Shown here: piece by piece, positions 1-8,211 of the stretch
Layout of the letters: the number at the start of each line of letters is the position of its first letter
Numbering within the stretch: the stretch's first letter is position 1
From: Lentisphaerota bacterium
Lineage (GTDB): Bacteria > Verrucomicrobiota > Kiritimatiellia > RFP12 > JAAYNR01
Direction: 5' to 3'
Length of the DNA: 64,000 nt
Assembly (NCBI GenBank): GCA_016873675.1
Contig: VGWG01000001.1
Span: 19,021 to 83,020, forward strand
Made by a program: the position numbers and the translations under genes
Notes under the pieces: model-generated
Told to the model about the DNA's origin: nothing
What the model saw: only the letters and a program-made list of their open reading frames with translations
Databases searched by the model: none

Positions 1-133
1 GTTGCTGGTCGAGGATCACATGGACAAACTCGATCTTGGGAAACTCCTCGATCAAGGCGTCGGCCTTGGCCTTGGCCTGTTCCTGAAGCCCGGCATTCAC
101 GGACACGTGTCGCACCGTCATTTCAATCGGCAT
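1..133 (-). CDS. hpf: Ribosome hibernation promoting factor (HPF/RaiA family), N-terminal part
   Basis: Only the first 44 codons lie in the window; the gene runs off the left edge. The visible protein starts MPIEMTVRHVSVNAGLQEQA and has the beta-alpha pattern of the HPF/YfiA/sigma-54 modulation domain, which binds the 30S decoding region and inactivates ribosomes in stationary phase. It lies 39 bp downstream of lptB on the same strand. This matches the common lptA-lptB-rpoN-hpf order, except that rpoN is missing between the two. Whether it is a short or long HPF cannot be seen. Confidence 0.85.
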   Translation of the reverse strand, partial: MPIEMTVRHVSVNAGLQEQAKAKADALIEEFPKIEFVHVILDQQ

Positions 134-172
134 ATAGCCTCCTCGTTGTTGGGCGGCTCGCGCCGCCTGTTG

Positions 173-937
173 TTACATTCTGAACCCGCGGCCGAGATAA
201 AGCTCCCGGGCCGTATCGTCGTTGATCAGAAAATCGCTGGTTCCTTCGCGCAACACCCGCCCGTCGAAGACCAGATAGGCCCGGTCGACGATCGAAAGGG
301 TTTCGCGCACGTTGTGATCGGTAATCATAATGCCCAACCCCTGATTGCGCAACCCCAGAATGATCTGCTGAATGTCGTGGACGGCCAGGGGGTCGACGCC
401 GCTGAAGGGCTCGTCGAGCATGAGCACGGCCGGCCGACGCACGAGCGAGCGGGCGATTTCGAGTTTGCGTCGCTCGCCGCCGCTCAAGGTATAGGCGCGC
501 TGCTTGGCCACCTTTGTCAATTTCAGTCCATCGAGCAGCTCTTCACAGCGGGCAGCCCGCTGCGTGCGGGTCAGGGGTAGGGACTCCAGAATCGCCAAGA
601 GGTTTTCCTCAACCGTGAGTTTGCGGAAGACCGACGCCTCCTGCGCCAGATAACCGAGTCCTTCGCGCGCCCGGCGGTACACCGGCAGGCGGGTCACATT
701 GAGTCCCTTGAACAGGATCTTTCCACAGTCGGGACGAACCAGCCCGACGATCATGTAGAAGGTCGTGGTTTTGCCCGCGCCGTTGGGACCGAGTAGGCCC
801 ACGATCTCGCCACAGCGGACAGACAGCGAGACGCCGTTCACGACCGTTCGGCTCCGGTAGCTCTTGCCCAGATCCAACGCCTCAATATCGGGCCGCGTCG
901 TCGCCGCACAGGCGGGATCTTCGATGCGTGTTTCCAT
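173..937 (-). CDS. lptB: LPS export ABC transporter ATP-binding protein LptB
   Basis: This 254-residue ABC ATPase powers LPS extraction from the inner membrane with LptF/LptG (not in the window) and feeds the LptC-LptA bridge. Visible motifs are Walker A GPNGAGKTT (about residues 50-58), Q-loop AQE near 98-100, signature LSGGERRKLE (151-160), Walker B VLMLDE (171-176) and the switch histidine in TDHNV (near 208). The segment LGYLAQEASVFRKLTVEENL is characteristic of LptB rather than other branched ABC ATPases. It is the fifth gene of a kdsB-kdsA-lptC-lptA-lptB run, 20 bp after lptA. A ~15-residue N-terminal extension precedes the usual LptB start; the ATG at 937 is kept because no better start is seen. 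Confidence 0.93.
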   Translation of the reverse strand: METRIEDPACAATTRPDIEALDLGKSYRSRTVVNGVSLSVRCGEIVGLLGPNGAGKTTTFYMIVGLVRPDCGKILFKGLNVTRLPVYRRAREGLGYLAQEASVFRKLTVEENLLAILESLPLTRTQRAARCEELLDGLKLTKVAKQRAYTLSGGERRKLEIARSLVRRPAVLMLDEPFSGVDPLAVHDIQQIILGLRNQGLGIMITDHNVRETLSIVDRAYLVFDGRVLREGTSDFLINDDTARELYLGRGFRM

Positions 938-957
938 AGGTATTGTCGCGCTCCCGC

Positions 958-1632
958 TTACGGTTGCTCCGGTTTGACCGGCTTCGAATCCGCCTGATTC
1001 TTGGCCGCTGCCGGATTAAAGACGACCGTCCCAGGCGTAACCTCCATCCGCTCGTCGTTGAGCCAGATATCGATGCGGTCGCCGCTGACGGAATCACTGC
1101 CACGCAGCAGGCGCGCGTGTCCGGTCAGAACAAGCTGTTCGGCCGCCCGGGTATAAACAGCCTTGTCGCACGAGGCGCTGCGTAACCCGTTCGTCACCGA
1201 GACGCGCCCGATCGCCATGATCTGCTGGATGTCGTTGGTGCCTTCGAGAAAAACCAGAACCCGGTCGGCGAGCATCAGGAACTCGGGGTTATCGATCCGG
1301 ACGTTTTCATCAAAGATAGCGACCATTTCCCGGTAGTCGAATTCGATCCGCGTCGACGTGATCACGGTTGGCTGGTCTTTCGATCCCCCGAGATCGACAC
1401 GCTTCAACACGTCCGTCGGTCTCGCTGCGCGAGCGACCTGCGGTGCCGGGGCAGGTGCCGGTGCCGGGGCAGGGGCTTCGCCCGCTGTCGGTGCCTGAAC
1501 AGCCGGAGCGGCGTGCGCCTGCAGGTCCGGCTCGTCGGCTGCGGACACCGTTCCGTCTTCTCCGCGGGATAGCGTCCCACACAGGGTCCACGCCAGCGCA
1601 GCGCCGAGCACGCATCCCATTCTGGTTATCAT
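958..1632 (-). CDS. lptA: LptA-like periplasmic LPS transport protein (OstA domain)
   Basis: About 224 residues. A signal peptide (MITRMGCVLGAALAWTLCG) is followed by an Ala-Pro-rich linker (about residues 45-65) and then an OstA/LptA domain with the typical run of beta-strands: STRIEFDYREMVAIFDENV, DRVLVFLEGT, DKAVYTRAAEQLVLTG and GDRIDIWLNDERMEV. The family polymerises into a beta-jellyroll bridge carrying LPS across the periplasm. The ATG at 1632 begins 5 bp after the lptC stop; an in-frame GTG at 1641 overlaps that stop as GTGA and is an alternative. The Ala-Pro linker is not found in the Escherichia coli protein. Reading farther upstream only follows a shadow frame of lptC, so a longer protein is rejected. 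Confidence 0.8.
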   Translation of the reverse strand: MITRMGCVLGAALAWTLCGTLSRGEDGTVSAADEPDLQAHAAPAVQAPTAGEAPAPAPAPAPAPQVARAARPTDVLKRVDLGGSKDQPTVITSTRIEFDYREMVAIFDENVRIDNPEFLMLADRVLVFLEGTNDIQQIMAIGRVSVTNGLRSASCDKAVYTRAAEQLVLTGHARLLRGSDSVSGDRIDIWLNDERMEVTPGTVVFNPAAAKNQADSKPVKPEQP

Positions 1633-1637
1633 CACGC

Positions 1638-2138
1638 TCACAGCTTGTCTCTCCTTTGTTGATTCAAATCCTTCACCACCACGCGCGCATCGGCGATCAC
1701 GACGACACGCTGTTGCGGCATCGACCAGTAGAGGTCGCGCCCCGCAATCTCGACATCCGGCCGGCGAAAGCTCACGGTGCCCCGGCAATAGCCCCGCCGC
1801 GACTCCAGGTTGAACAGCGCATGCTCGGCCACGATCACACCGTCGTCTTCTCCCGCCTCGTTGAACAGCTCGATTCTCACCCGCAGGGCCCGGACAAAGC
1901 CATCGTCTGTGCGGGTCGCCTGGGCGGCCCGGAGGAGGGCGCGCACCCGGCCGCTCTCGTAATGTTCGAGCGGCAGCGTCAGCTGGTCCACCGGCGCGCC
2001 GCTCACCCCGGCGTTCGCGTCGTAGGCCGCACACAGGTCGGCCCACGCGGACGGTGCCGGTTGGGGCGCGGCGGACGGTTCCTCCGCGCGAACGCCGGCG
2101 GCAATGCCGACCAGCATGGCCGCCGCACAGCGCCGCAT
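1638..2138 (-). CDS. lptC: LptC-like LPS transport periplasmic protein
   Basis: About 166 residues, starting MRRCAAAMLVGIAAGVRAEE, which reads as a signal peptide or anchor. The C-terminal half has the LptC/OstA-like strand pattern (FVRALRVRIELFNE, LESRRGYCRGTV, GRDLYWSMPQQRVVVIADAR). LptC couples the LptBFG extractor to LptA. The assignment rests on this pattern and on position directly between kdsA and lptA, as in many Gram-negatives; sequence similarity to E. coli LptC would be weak. The ATG at 2138 lies 7 bp after the kdsA stop; an ATG at 2162 inside the kdsA end is the alternative. Confidence 0.65.
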   Translation of the reverse strand: MRRCAAAMLVGIAAGVRAEEPSAAPQPAPSAWADLCAAYDANAGVSGAPVDQLTLPLEHYESGRVRALLRAAQATRTDDGFVRALRVRIELFNEAGEDDGVIVAEHALFNLESRRGYCRGTVSFRRPDVEIAGRDLYWSMPQQRVVVIADARVVVKDLNQQRRDKL

Positions 2139-2145
2139 CAGGTGG

Positions 2146-2967
2146 CTAGCGCACGAGTGCATGAATGTCCTTGAGTGTCTTCCAGATTCCCGCCAGCGCG
2201 GCAAAGGCGATCGCGTTGGCCTTGTCCGAGAGCGCCTCCGAGGGATTGACGTGTGTTTCCATGAACACGCCGTCGACCCCCGTGGCCACCGCCGCGCGCG
2301 CCAGAGCGGGGGCCCACTTGCCATCGCCGCCGCTGCTGGTCCCAGCAGCGCCCGGACGCTGCACACTGTGTGTCGCGTCAAAGACCACGGGGTACCCCTG
2401 TTCGCGCATGATCAACAAGCTGCGCATGTCGGCGACCAGATTGCGATAGCCGAAGCTCGACCCCCGCTCGGTGAGGATAATCTTGCGGTTGCCGGTGCTC
2501 TCGACCTTGGCCACGACATTCACCATGTCCTCGGGGGCGAGGAACTGCGCCTTCTTGATATTCACCGTCTTGCCCGTTTCGCCGGCGGCAAGCAGCAGGT
2601 CGGTCTGCCGGCACAAAAAGGCCGGAATTTGGAGAATATCGACCACCTCCGCCGCCAATGCGGCCTGTTGCGGTTCGTGAATGTCGGTCAGCACGGGCAC
2701 CTTGAACGTGTCGCGCACCTCCTGCAGGATGGCCAGACCCTCAAAGATCCCCGGGCCGCGATAGGCATCACCCGAGGTGCGGTTAGCCTTGTCAAACGAG
2801 GCCTTGAACACCAGCGGCATGTCCAGCCGGGCCGCGAGCCGGACCAGCCGGGCCGCCAAGTCCAAGCAACCCTTGCGCGACTCGATCACGCAAGGCCCCG
2901 CAATGATCGCCAATTGTCCGTCGCCGAAACAGACCGGCCCGGCTTTAACCGTCTTGACTTTTGCCAT
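2146..2967 (-). CDS. kdsA: 3-deoxy-8-phosphooctulonate (Kdo-8-P) synthase
   Basis: 273 residues, the usual length. It condenses arabinose 5-phosphate with phosphoenolpyruvate to make Kdo-8-P for LPS inner core. Motifs include IAGPCVIES (22-30), [12 protein letters not shown] (54-65), DIHEP (95-99) and [10 protein letters not shown] (197-206). Cys26, His200, Glu237 and Asp248 correspond to the four metal ligands of the metal-dependent class II enzymes (Aquifex type), where the E. coli-type enzyme has Asn instead of Cys. This points to a metalloenzyme. The gene is second in the operon, 72 bp after kdsB. Confidence 0.96.
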   Translation of the reverse strand: MAKVKTVKAGPVCFGDGQLAIIAGPCVIESRKGCLDLAARLVRLAARLDMPLVFKASFDKANRTSGDAYRGPGIFEGLAILQEVRDTFKVPVLTDIHEPQQAALAAEVVDILQIPAFLCRQTDLLLAAGETGKTVNIKKAQFLAPEDMVNVVAKVESTGNRKIILTERGSSFGYRNLVADMRSLLIMREQGYPVVFDATHSVQRPGAAGTSSGGDGKWAPALARAAVATGVDGVFMETHVNPSEALSDKANAIAFAALAGIWKTLKDIHALVR

Positions 2968-3039
2968 GATTTCGTACTCCCAAATGGTGGTTACGGACCC
3001 GTGACTCGATACTCCATCATTGACAGGAGGCGCATGCGA

Positions 3040-3804
3040 TCACCGATCACACGCACCGCGCACGCCCCCCCGTTTTCGCATTTCCGCCTCGACGATCGCC
3101 ACGTCTTCCGGGATGTCCACCCCGCAGCCGCTGTGTGCCGTCCGAAGCACCGCAATCCGCCCGCCGATGTACAGCGCCCGCAGCTGTTCAAGCGATTCGG
3201 CGCGTTCCAGGGCGCAGGGCGGTTCCTGAACGAGCCGTTTGAGAAACGCCCCCCGGTAGGCGTAAATGCCCACATGGCGCAGGTAAAGGCCCGACTGTAG
3301 GTCGGGGTCGCCGTCGCGGCGGCACGGGATCGGCAGGCGGGAGAAATAGAGGGCGCCGCCGTCGGCGTCGCACACCACTTTCACCACTGTCCGGGCCTCC
3401 AACTCCCGGAGGGTGCTGATCGGGCAGGCTGCGGTCGCCATCTGATAGGCCTCGTCCGTCCGCAGACGCGCCGCCAGCCCCTTGATCAGGCCGGGGTCTA
3501 TCAGCGGCTCGTCCCCCTGGATGTTCACGATGATGTCGTCGTCGGCCGGCTGAGCGGCCGCCGCCACCCGGTCGGTCCCGGAGGGCAGGTCCGGATGGGT
3601 CATCACCACCGATACGCCCGTGTCGCGGACGGCGGCGGCGATGCGCGCATCGTCCGTCGCCACGATCACCTCGTCAAATCCCGGGGCACGGCGGACAGCT
3701 TCAGCCACCCAGACCACCAGCGGCCGACCGCAGATCGGATGGAGGCTTTTTCCTGGGAAACGCGTTGACCCCCAACGGGCCGGAATCACGCCAACTGTCC
3801 GCAT
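3040..3804 (-). CDS. kdsB: CMP-Kdo synthetase (3-deoxy-manno-octulosonate cytidylyltransferase)
   Basis: 254 residues, normal family length. It activates Kdo with CTP for transfer to lipid A. The N-terminus carries the nucleotidyltransferase signature IPARWGSTRFPGKSL (7-21), then VATDD, the SGTDRV loop, and NIQGDEP for metal/nucleotide binding; the C-terminal part has ESLEQLRAL. It is the first gene of the LPS operon and its ATG lies 57 bp downstream of a good -10 element. Together with kdsA it indicates that the organism makes Kdo-containing LPS. Confidence 0.95.
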   Translation of the reverse strand: MRTVGVIPARWGSTRFPGKSLHPICGRPLVVWVAEAVRRAPGFDEVIVATDDARIAAAVRDTGVSVVMTHPDLPSGTDRVAAAAQPADDDIIVNIQGDEPLIDPGLIKGLAARLRTDEAYQMATAACPISTLRELEARTVVKVVCDADGGALYFSRLPIPCRRDGDPDLQSGLYLRHVGIYAYRGAFLKRLVQEPPCALERAESLEQLRALYIGGRIAVLRTAHSGCGVDIPEDVAIVEAEMRKRGGVRGACDR

Positions 3805-3860
3805 TGACTACCCTTTCTGTCTCAGAGGCTCATACAACCCTTCTCGCGAGGTACGTGACA

Positions 3861-3889
3861 AGTGTCCGGTTTTCGGGCGGTTGTGTCAA
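3861..3889 (-). promoter_or_regulatory. Candidate sigma-70 promoter for the kdsB-hpf operon
   Basis: Read on the minus strand, TTGACA (3889-3884) and GACACT (3866-3861) are separated by 17 nt and precede kdsB by 57 bp. The -35 is a perfect consensus; the -10 is moderate. Confidence 0.5.
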
Positions 3890-3939
3890 CAGTCAAATTC
3901 CAGTTGGACGACAATCCGCTGGATTGAAAACGATTCCGC

Positions 3940-3968
3940 TTGCCTTTGATCGGTAAAACGGCTATTGT
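3940..3968 (+). promoter_or_regulatory. Candidate sigma-70 promoter for rpsO-pnp
   Basis: TTGCCT (3940-3945) and TATTGT (3963-3968) are separated by 17 nt. The element is back to back with the kdsB promoter, so the 338-bp divergent gap is accounted for by two promoters and the rpsO leader. Confidence 0.5.
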
Positions 3969-3974
3969 GCATCT

Positions 3975-4142
3975 TTTCTGCGACGCGTCTCAGGAGGTGG
4001 TTTGCCTCCCCGTTGTGGATCCGCCCAGCCGGGCCAGTCGCCCGGTGGCCTTTTTGGCCTGACAAGGCGGACCCTTCGTCCGGGTCATGCGCCGTTGAAA
4101 AAAGCAACCGCAAAGCGCCAACGGCGTAAGGACCAACGACAC
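3975..4142 (+). promoter_or_regulatory. Long 5' leader of rpsO, possibly structured
   Basis: About 170 nt lie between the predicted start of transcription and the rpsO ATG. The leader has short self-complementary blocks: GGCC-ttttt-GGCC at 4047-4059, and two competing stems around 4069-4085, GGAC/GTCC or GACCC/GGGTC. It ends in an AAGGA ribosome-binding site at 4128-4132. Ribosomal protein S15 represses its own mRNA through 5' leaders of differing structure in several bacteria, so autoregulation here is plausible but not shown. Confidence 0.35.
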
Positions 4143-4406
4143 ATGATCCAAATTGACAAAGCCGCTATTCGCAAACCCGTCGCCCGGCATGAGCGCGACA
4201 CGGGTTCCAGCGAAGTTCAGATCGCCGTGCTCACGAAGAAGATCGAAGTGCTGTCGGAGCATTTGAAAGGCCATAAGAAGGATTTCAGCTCGCGTTACGG
4301 GCTGATCCGCATGGTCAACACGCGCCGCAGCTTGCTGGACTATCTCAAGCGCACGGATGAACCGCGCTATCAGTCCCTGATCAAGGAACTGAATATCCGC
4401 CGCTAA
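4143..4406 (+). CDS. rpsO: 30S ribosomal protein S15
   Basis: 87 residues, one or two short of the usual 88-89. The sequence has the family signatures [30 protein letters not shown] and [12 protein letters not shown]15 binds 16S rRNA helices 20-22 early in assembly. The ATG at 4143 is chosen because an AAGGA site lies 10 nt upstream and the protein begins exactly where S15 should; upstream in-frame codons are leader sequence. pnp follows after 41 bp, the classic rpsO-pnp pair. Confidence 0.97.
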   Translation: MIQIDKAAIRKPVARHERDTGSSEVQIAVLTKKIEVLSEHLKGHKKDFSSRYGLIRMVNTRRSLLDYLKRTDEPRYQSLIKELNIRR

Positions 4407-4447
4407 TGGCGCTCGATTCCTGGTCCTCAAATTAAGGCAGAATTATT

Positions 4448-6568
4448 ATGAATGACACCCGTTCGGTCTCCGCCGCAGTTGGCGGGAAAGACCTGATTTT
4501 TGAAACTGGTCTTCTGGCCTGTCAGGCCGCCGGCGCCGTGAGCGTCCGTCTGGGCGACACCGTCGTTTTTTGCGCGGTGACCAACACCGACAAGCCCCGC
4601 GAAGGGATCGACTATTTCCCCTTGCAAGTGGAGTACCGCGAGCGCTATTCTGCGGCCGGCCGTTTTCCGGGTGGTTATTTCAAGCGTGAACAGCGTCCGA
4701 GTGAGAAGGAAATCCTCTGCGCGCGGATCATTGACCGCCCCATCCGCCCCCTGTTCCCCGATGGCTATCGCAACGACGTGCAGGTCAACAGCATGGTCAT
4801 CTCGGCCGACGGCGAAAATGAGGCCGACATTGTCGCGGTCAACGCCGCCAGCGCGGCCATCCACATCTCAGAAATCCCGTTTATGGGTCCGATCGGCGCG
4901 GTTCGCGTCGGCCGCGTCAGCGGCGCGTGGATCGTCAATCCGACTCAGGCACAGCGCTTGGAGAGCGATTTGGATCTGGTCTACGCCGGCACACGCGAGC
5001 GTTTTCTGATGATGGAGGGCGGCGCGAACGAGATTTCGGAGGCCGACTTCCTTGCCGCCATGAAATGTGCCCATGCGGAGGTGGTGAAGCTGATCGACGC
5101 GCAGCACGAGCTGCGGCGCATGCTGGGCAAGCCAGACAAAGTCGTAGTCGACGTCGCCCCGGACGCCGAGAAAATGGCATTCCTCCGCAGCCTCTGCGAG
5201 GAGTCCCTGCGTCATGCACTGCTCGTGCCCGGCAAGCAGGAACGTCACGCTGCGATCAAGGCGATCAAGGACGGCGCTCTGGCGAAGGTGAGCGAGCAAT
5301 GGTCTGAGATCGGCGCCCCGGAGTTTGTCCATTTCTTTGACGCGCTGGAGATCGACTTGGTCCGCCGCAACATCATCGAGCATGGCCGACGCATCGATGG
5401 CCGGGCCAACGACGTGATTCGTCCGCTCTACGCCCAGCTTGCGCCGATCCCCCGCGCCCACGGCTCGGCGATCTTCAACCGCGGCGAAACGCAGTCCCTC
5501 GGCACCATCACGCTCGGCACGAAGAAGGATGCCCAGGAGCTGGACGCCATCACAGGCGGCGCGAAGTCCAAGTCCTTCATCCTACACTACAACTTCCCGC
5601 CCTACTGTGTCGGCGAAGTCGGCAGGCTGGGCGCCCTCGGTCGCCGCGAAGTCGGTCACGGCGCCCTCGCCGAGCGCTCGCTGGCGCCCGTGGTTCCAGA
5701 CGATTACCCCTACACGATCCGCGTGGTCTCCGACATTATGGGGTCCAACGGGTCATCCTCCATGGCCTCGGTTTGCGTCGGCTCCCTCGCCATGATGGAT
5801 GCTGGCGTGCCGATCAAGGGCCATGTTGCTGGCGTCTCGATCGGGCTCTTCACCACGCCTGACGAGAGCCGCAAGATCCTCATCACCGACATTCTCGGCT
5901 CCGAGGATCACTGTGGCGACATGGACTTCAAGGTCGCGGGCACCCGCAAGGGGATCACCGGCTTTCAGGTCGACCTGAAGCTTCGCGGATTGACGTGGGA
6001 CATTGTAGAGGCGGCCCTCGCCCAGGCGCGCGCCGGTCGCATGAAAATCCTCGACTTCATGGAGGGGGTCATCGCTGCGCCCAAGGAGCTATCGGCCCAC
6101 GCGCCACGGATTCAAAAGATCATGATTCCGGTCGACAAGATCGGCGGCCTCATCGGCCCTGGCGGCAAGAACATCCGCCGCATCTGCGAGGTCTCCGGCG
6201 CTCAGATCGATATCGAGGACGATGGCACCGTCTCGATCTTTGCCCGTAGTGGCGAGGCGATGGCGATCGCCCAGCGTGAAGTCTCGGCTGTCATCGCCGA
6301 GGCTGAGGAGGGAAAGATCTACGAGGGCACGATCACCGGGCTCAAGGATTTCGGCGTGTTCGTCGAAATCCTGCCGGGCAAGGACGGCCTCTGCCACATC
6401 TCGGAACTCTCCGACCGCCGCATTGCATCTGTGGAGGATGTCTGCCACGTGGGCGACAAGATCACGGTCAAGTGCATCGGCGTCGATGATCGCGGCCGGA
6501 TCAAGCTCTCCCGTCGCGCGGCCTTGGCCGAACTCGACCAGCAGGAACAGCGGCAGCAGGAAGAGTGA
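4448..6568 (+). CDS. pnp: Polyribonucleotide nucleotidyltransferase (PNPase)
   Basis: 706 residues. It is a phosphorolytic 3'-5' exoribonuclease of mRNA decay. Two RNase PH-like domains (the first with FPGGYFKRE; the second with [12 protein letters not shown] and [16 protein letters not shown]) enclose a helical linker. [20 protein letters not shown] carries the catalytic aspartates. A KH domain follows ([15 protein letters not shown], near 560-575), then a C-terminal S1 domain ([15 protein letters not shown], near 630-645). All domains are complete. It is likely co-transcribed with rpsO and ends at a strong intrinsic terminator 20 bp downstream. Confidence 0.98.
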   Translation: MNDTRSVSAAVGGKDLIFETGLLACQAAGAVSVRLGDTVVFCAVTNTDKPREGIDYFPLQVEYRERYSAAGRFPGGYFKREQRPSEKEILCARIIDRPIRPLFPDGYRNDVQVNSMVISADGENEADIVAVNAASAAIHISEIPFMGPIGAVRVGRVSGAWIVNPTQAQRLESDLDLVYAGTRERFLMMEGGANEISEADFLAAMKCAHAEVVKLIDAQHELRRMLGKPDKVVVDVAPDAEKMAFLRSLCEESLRHALLVPGKQERHAAIKAIKDGALAKVSEQWSEIGAPEFVHFFDALEIDLVRRNIIEHGRRIDGRANDVIRPLYAQLAPIPRAHGSAIFNRGETQSLGTITLGTKKDAQELDAITGGAKSKSFILHYNFPPYCVGEVGRLGALGRREVGHGALAERSLAPVVPDDYPYTIRVVSDIMGSNGSSSMASVCVGSLAMMDAGVPIKGHVAGVSIGLFTTPDESRKILITDILGSEDHCGDMDFKVAGTRKGITGFQVDLKLRGLTWDIVEAALAQARAGRMKILDFMEGVIAAPKELSAHAPRIQKIMIPVDKIGGLIGPGGKNIRRICEVSGAQIDIEDDGTVSIFARSGEAMAIAQREVSAVIAEAEEGKIYEGTITGLKDFGVFVEILPGKDGLCHISELSDRRIASVEDVCHVGDKITVKCIGVDDRGRIKLSRRAALAELDQQEQRQQEE

Positions 6569-6588
6569 GGCGCTGTCGCAATAGCGCC

Positions 6589-6624
6589 AAAAAGCCGCCT
6601 GCGCACCCGCGCAGGCGGCTTTTT
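6589..6624. terminator. Bidirectional intrinsic terminator between pnp and the NYN gene
   Basis: An 11-bp perfect GC-rich stem (6594-6604 with 6609-6619) closes a 4-nt loop. It is flanked by AAAAA on the left and TTTTT on the right, so it can terminate pnp (plus) and the convergent NYN gene (minus). Confidence 0.93.
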
Positions 6625-6672
6625 CATTATGCGGCCGGCACTCACCACCGGTTGTGCAGGCACCTCGCGCGG

Positions 6673-7485
6673 TCAGGCCGATTCCGGGCGGTTGTCCCGG
6701 TACTCTTTGCGGCACTGGGTGCAGTAGAAGAACGGCTTGTCCCAGGTGGTCTCTTCTTCACGCCCGCAGGCGTCGCAGGTGCGAACTTGCTTGCGGTGCT
6801 CGTTCCGACAGATCGAGCAGAAGAAGTCGGGGCCGGCCCAGGTCGTCAATTCATCCTTGCCGCAGATCTTGCAGTTCCGGGTCTGTTCCTCGCGCACGAG
6901 GCGGAGATTTTGGGCATGATCATCGAGAAACACCGGCGGAAAGTCGAGCACGCCTGGCTCGGTTTGAAGCAGGGTGCTGGTGGGCGCGCGAGTGGACGTG
7001 TTGGTGATGGCGACCAGTTGTGTTCGCTTGCCCATGGCCCTGACGCGGCGCAGCAGGGGGATGTATTCCGAATCGCCGGCCACGAGCGCGGCGACGTCGA
7101 ACACGCCCGGCAGCGATGCGTAATAGACCATGGCCGACGCCAGTGCGACACTGACCGAGCGCTCGTCGGGCCGGGCGCCCGGGTCACGCCGGTAATCGAC
7201 GTCGATAATCTCGGTGTCGTAGCCGCAGTGGAAGGCCAGGAAATCGTAAAAAGCTTTCTGCTTGGCCGGATTGCATCCGGGCTTGTTGATGGGAAGGGTT
7301 CCAAAGTAGCAGGTACGGACGATATCAATCCGATCTTCCTGCCATTGGCTCAGGTCATCGGCAATGACATCGGGTATCCGCTTGTAATCAATCTCAAAGC
7401 CGTCGGCTCCGAGCACGTCGAACAGGATTTGACGGCTGTGATAGAGCCAGGTTCCGTCAACAAATATCATCGTTTTCAGCGGCAT
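6673..7485 (-). CDS. NYN-domain (PIN-like) protein with two C-terminal zinc ribbons
   Basis: 270 residues. The N-terminal ~190 residues look like a NYN/LabA-type PIN-fold nuclease domain: IFVDGTWLY near residue 10 (first acidic residue), RTCYFGTLP, DVDYRRDPG and LVAGDSEYIPLLRRV with the conserved acidic pair. The last ~70 residues hold two similar modules, each CxxCG followed about 16 residues later by FxCxxCR (CKICG...CSIC and CDACG...CTQC), which read as two treble-clef or zinc-ribbon motifs. NYN proteins cleave RNA; the ribbons may bind nucleic acid or a partner. The gene is 46 bp after a YhcH-family gene and ends at the shared terminator. The substrate is unknown. Confidence 0.8.
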   Translation of the reverse strand: MPLKTMIFVDGTWLYHSRQILFDVLGADGFEIDYKRIPDVIADDLSQWQEDRIDIVRTCYFGTLPINKPGCNPAKQKAFYDFLAFHCGYDTEIIDVDYRRDPGARPDERSVSVALASAMVYYASLPGVFDVAALVAGDSEYIPLLRRVRAMGKRTQLVAITNTSTRAPTSTLLQTEPGVLDFPPVFLDDHAQNLRLVREEQTRNCKICGKDELTTWAGPDFFCSICRNEHRKQVRTCDACGREEETTWDKPFFYCTQCRKEYRDNRPESA

Positions 7486-7531
7486 GGGTCCTCGCTTATC
7501 TTTGTGGAGTGGTCGTATTATGAAAAAGGGG

Positions 7532-7996
7532 TCAATCAGGCGATTGGGGCATCTGTATCTTGACGACGATCTTGCGCACCCGATCCGGCGTCGTCATCGT
7601 CCGGCCCGGCAGGTGCGCGTCGTGCGGAAAAAAGAGGGCAAACGCGCCGGGCGACAGCCTATACAACGTGGTGTCGCCGCAGACGAACAGGATGTCGCGG
7701 TCTGCGTCATACGGGCGTTCAATCGGTTGATCGGCCAGGGGTGCATAACCGAACCATTCCGCCCCGGCGATGACGACTTGCACGTCGGCATAGCGGCGGT
7801 GGGCCTCGGGGAGGCCGTCTTGAACGGGTTGGGTGTCATAGGTTTGCACCAAGGCGAACACGCGGTCGCCATCAATCGGGTAACGGCCGTCAGGCAACCG
7901 GTCGGCGTCGGGGCGTTGCACGAAGGCAAACGCGTCGGACAGACCGGGAAGGAGGGTGGCGTAGCGTGAGGCCTGAGTCAGACTATCGAGAACCAT
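7532..7996 (-). CDS. YhcH/YjgK/YiaL family protein
   Basis: 154 residues, the usual length for this cupin-like family (formerly tied to EbgC, a beta-galactosidase accessory subunit, and to sugar mutarotase/anomerase activity). Typical features are the internal VQTYDTQP, EAHRRYADVQVVIAGAEW and LFFPHDAHLPG segments, with histidines and acidic residues that would bind a metal. The start MVLDSLTQASRYATLLPGL fits the family. The YhcH family often occurs near sugar or sialic acid catabolism genes, but no such genes are adjacent. It is likely co-transcribed with the NYN gene. Confidence 0.85.
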   Translation of the reverse strand: MVLDSLTQASRYATLLPGLSDAFAFVQRPDADRLPDGRYPIDGDRVFALVQTYDTQPVQDGLPEAHRRYADVQVVIAGAEWFGYAPLADQPIERPYDADRDILFVCGDTTLYRLSPGAFALFFPHDAHLPGRTMTTPDRVRKIVVKIQMPQSPD

Positions 7997-8105
7997 GTTT
8001 GAACGCTCCGAGCCTATTTTGTCTTAGCGTTGCAATCATAAAATAATAAGGGTTGGAGATTCAAGTACAAACACGTTGAGGACGCGATTTTTCCTGACAT
8101 ACGGC

Positions 8106-8134
8106 TTGTAACCGCATCCGGTAAAGAATATAAT
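8106..8134 (+). promoter_or_regulatory. Strong candidate sigma-70 promoter of the giant secreted protein gene
   Basis: TTGTAA (8106-8111) and a perfect TATAAT (8129-8134) are separated by 17 nt. The element lies in an AT-rich island (about 8020-8190) between divergent genes and is 77 bp upstream of the ATG. The transcribed leader includes a small imperfect hairpin at about 8150-8170. Confidence 0.7.
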
Positions 8135-8211
8135 ACCGCCAACTAAATTGTCGGAATATCTGTATCCGATAAGTCCATAGGATTGATCGGGTGAGGTCAG
8201 TTGAGGTGCCT

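Noticed and set aside
1440..1490. Short GC-rich tandem (GGTGCCGGGGCAGG type) in lptA as a regulatory repeat
   Set aside because: It simply encodes the Ala-Pro linker of LptA; codon-level redundancy explains it.
1641..2046. N-terminal extension of the lptA frame far upstream
   Set aside because: It reads through the lptC gene in another frame. The signal peptide begins at the ATG at 1632.
2104..3300. Open frame of ~398 codons on the plus strand opposite kdsA and kdsB
   Set aside because: Antisense to two well supported enzymes, with Arg/His/Pro-rich translation and no ribosome-binding site or motif.
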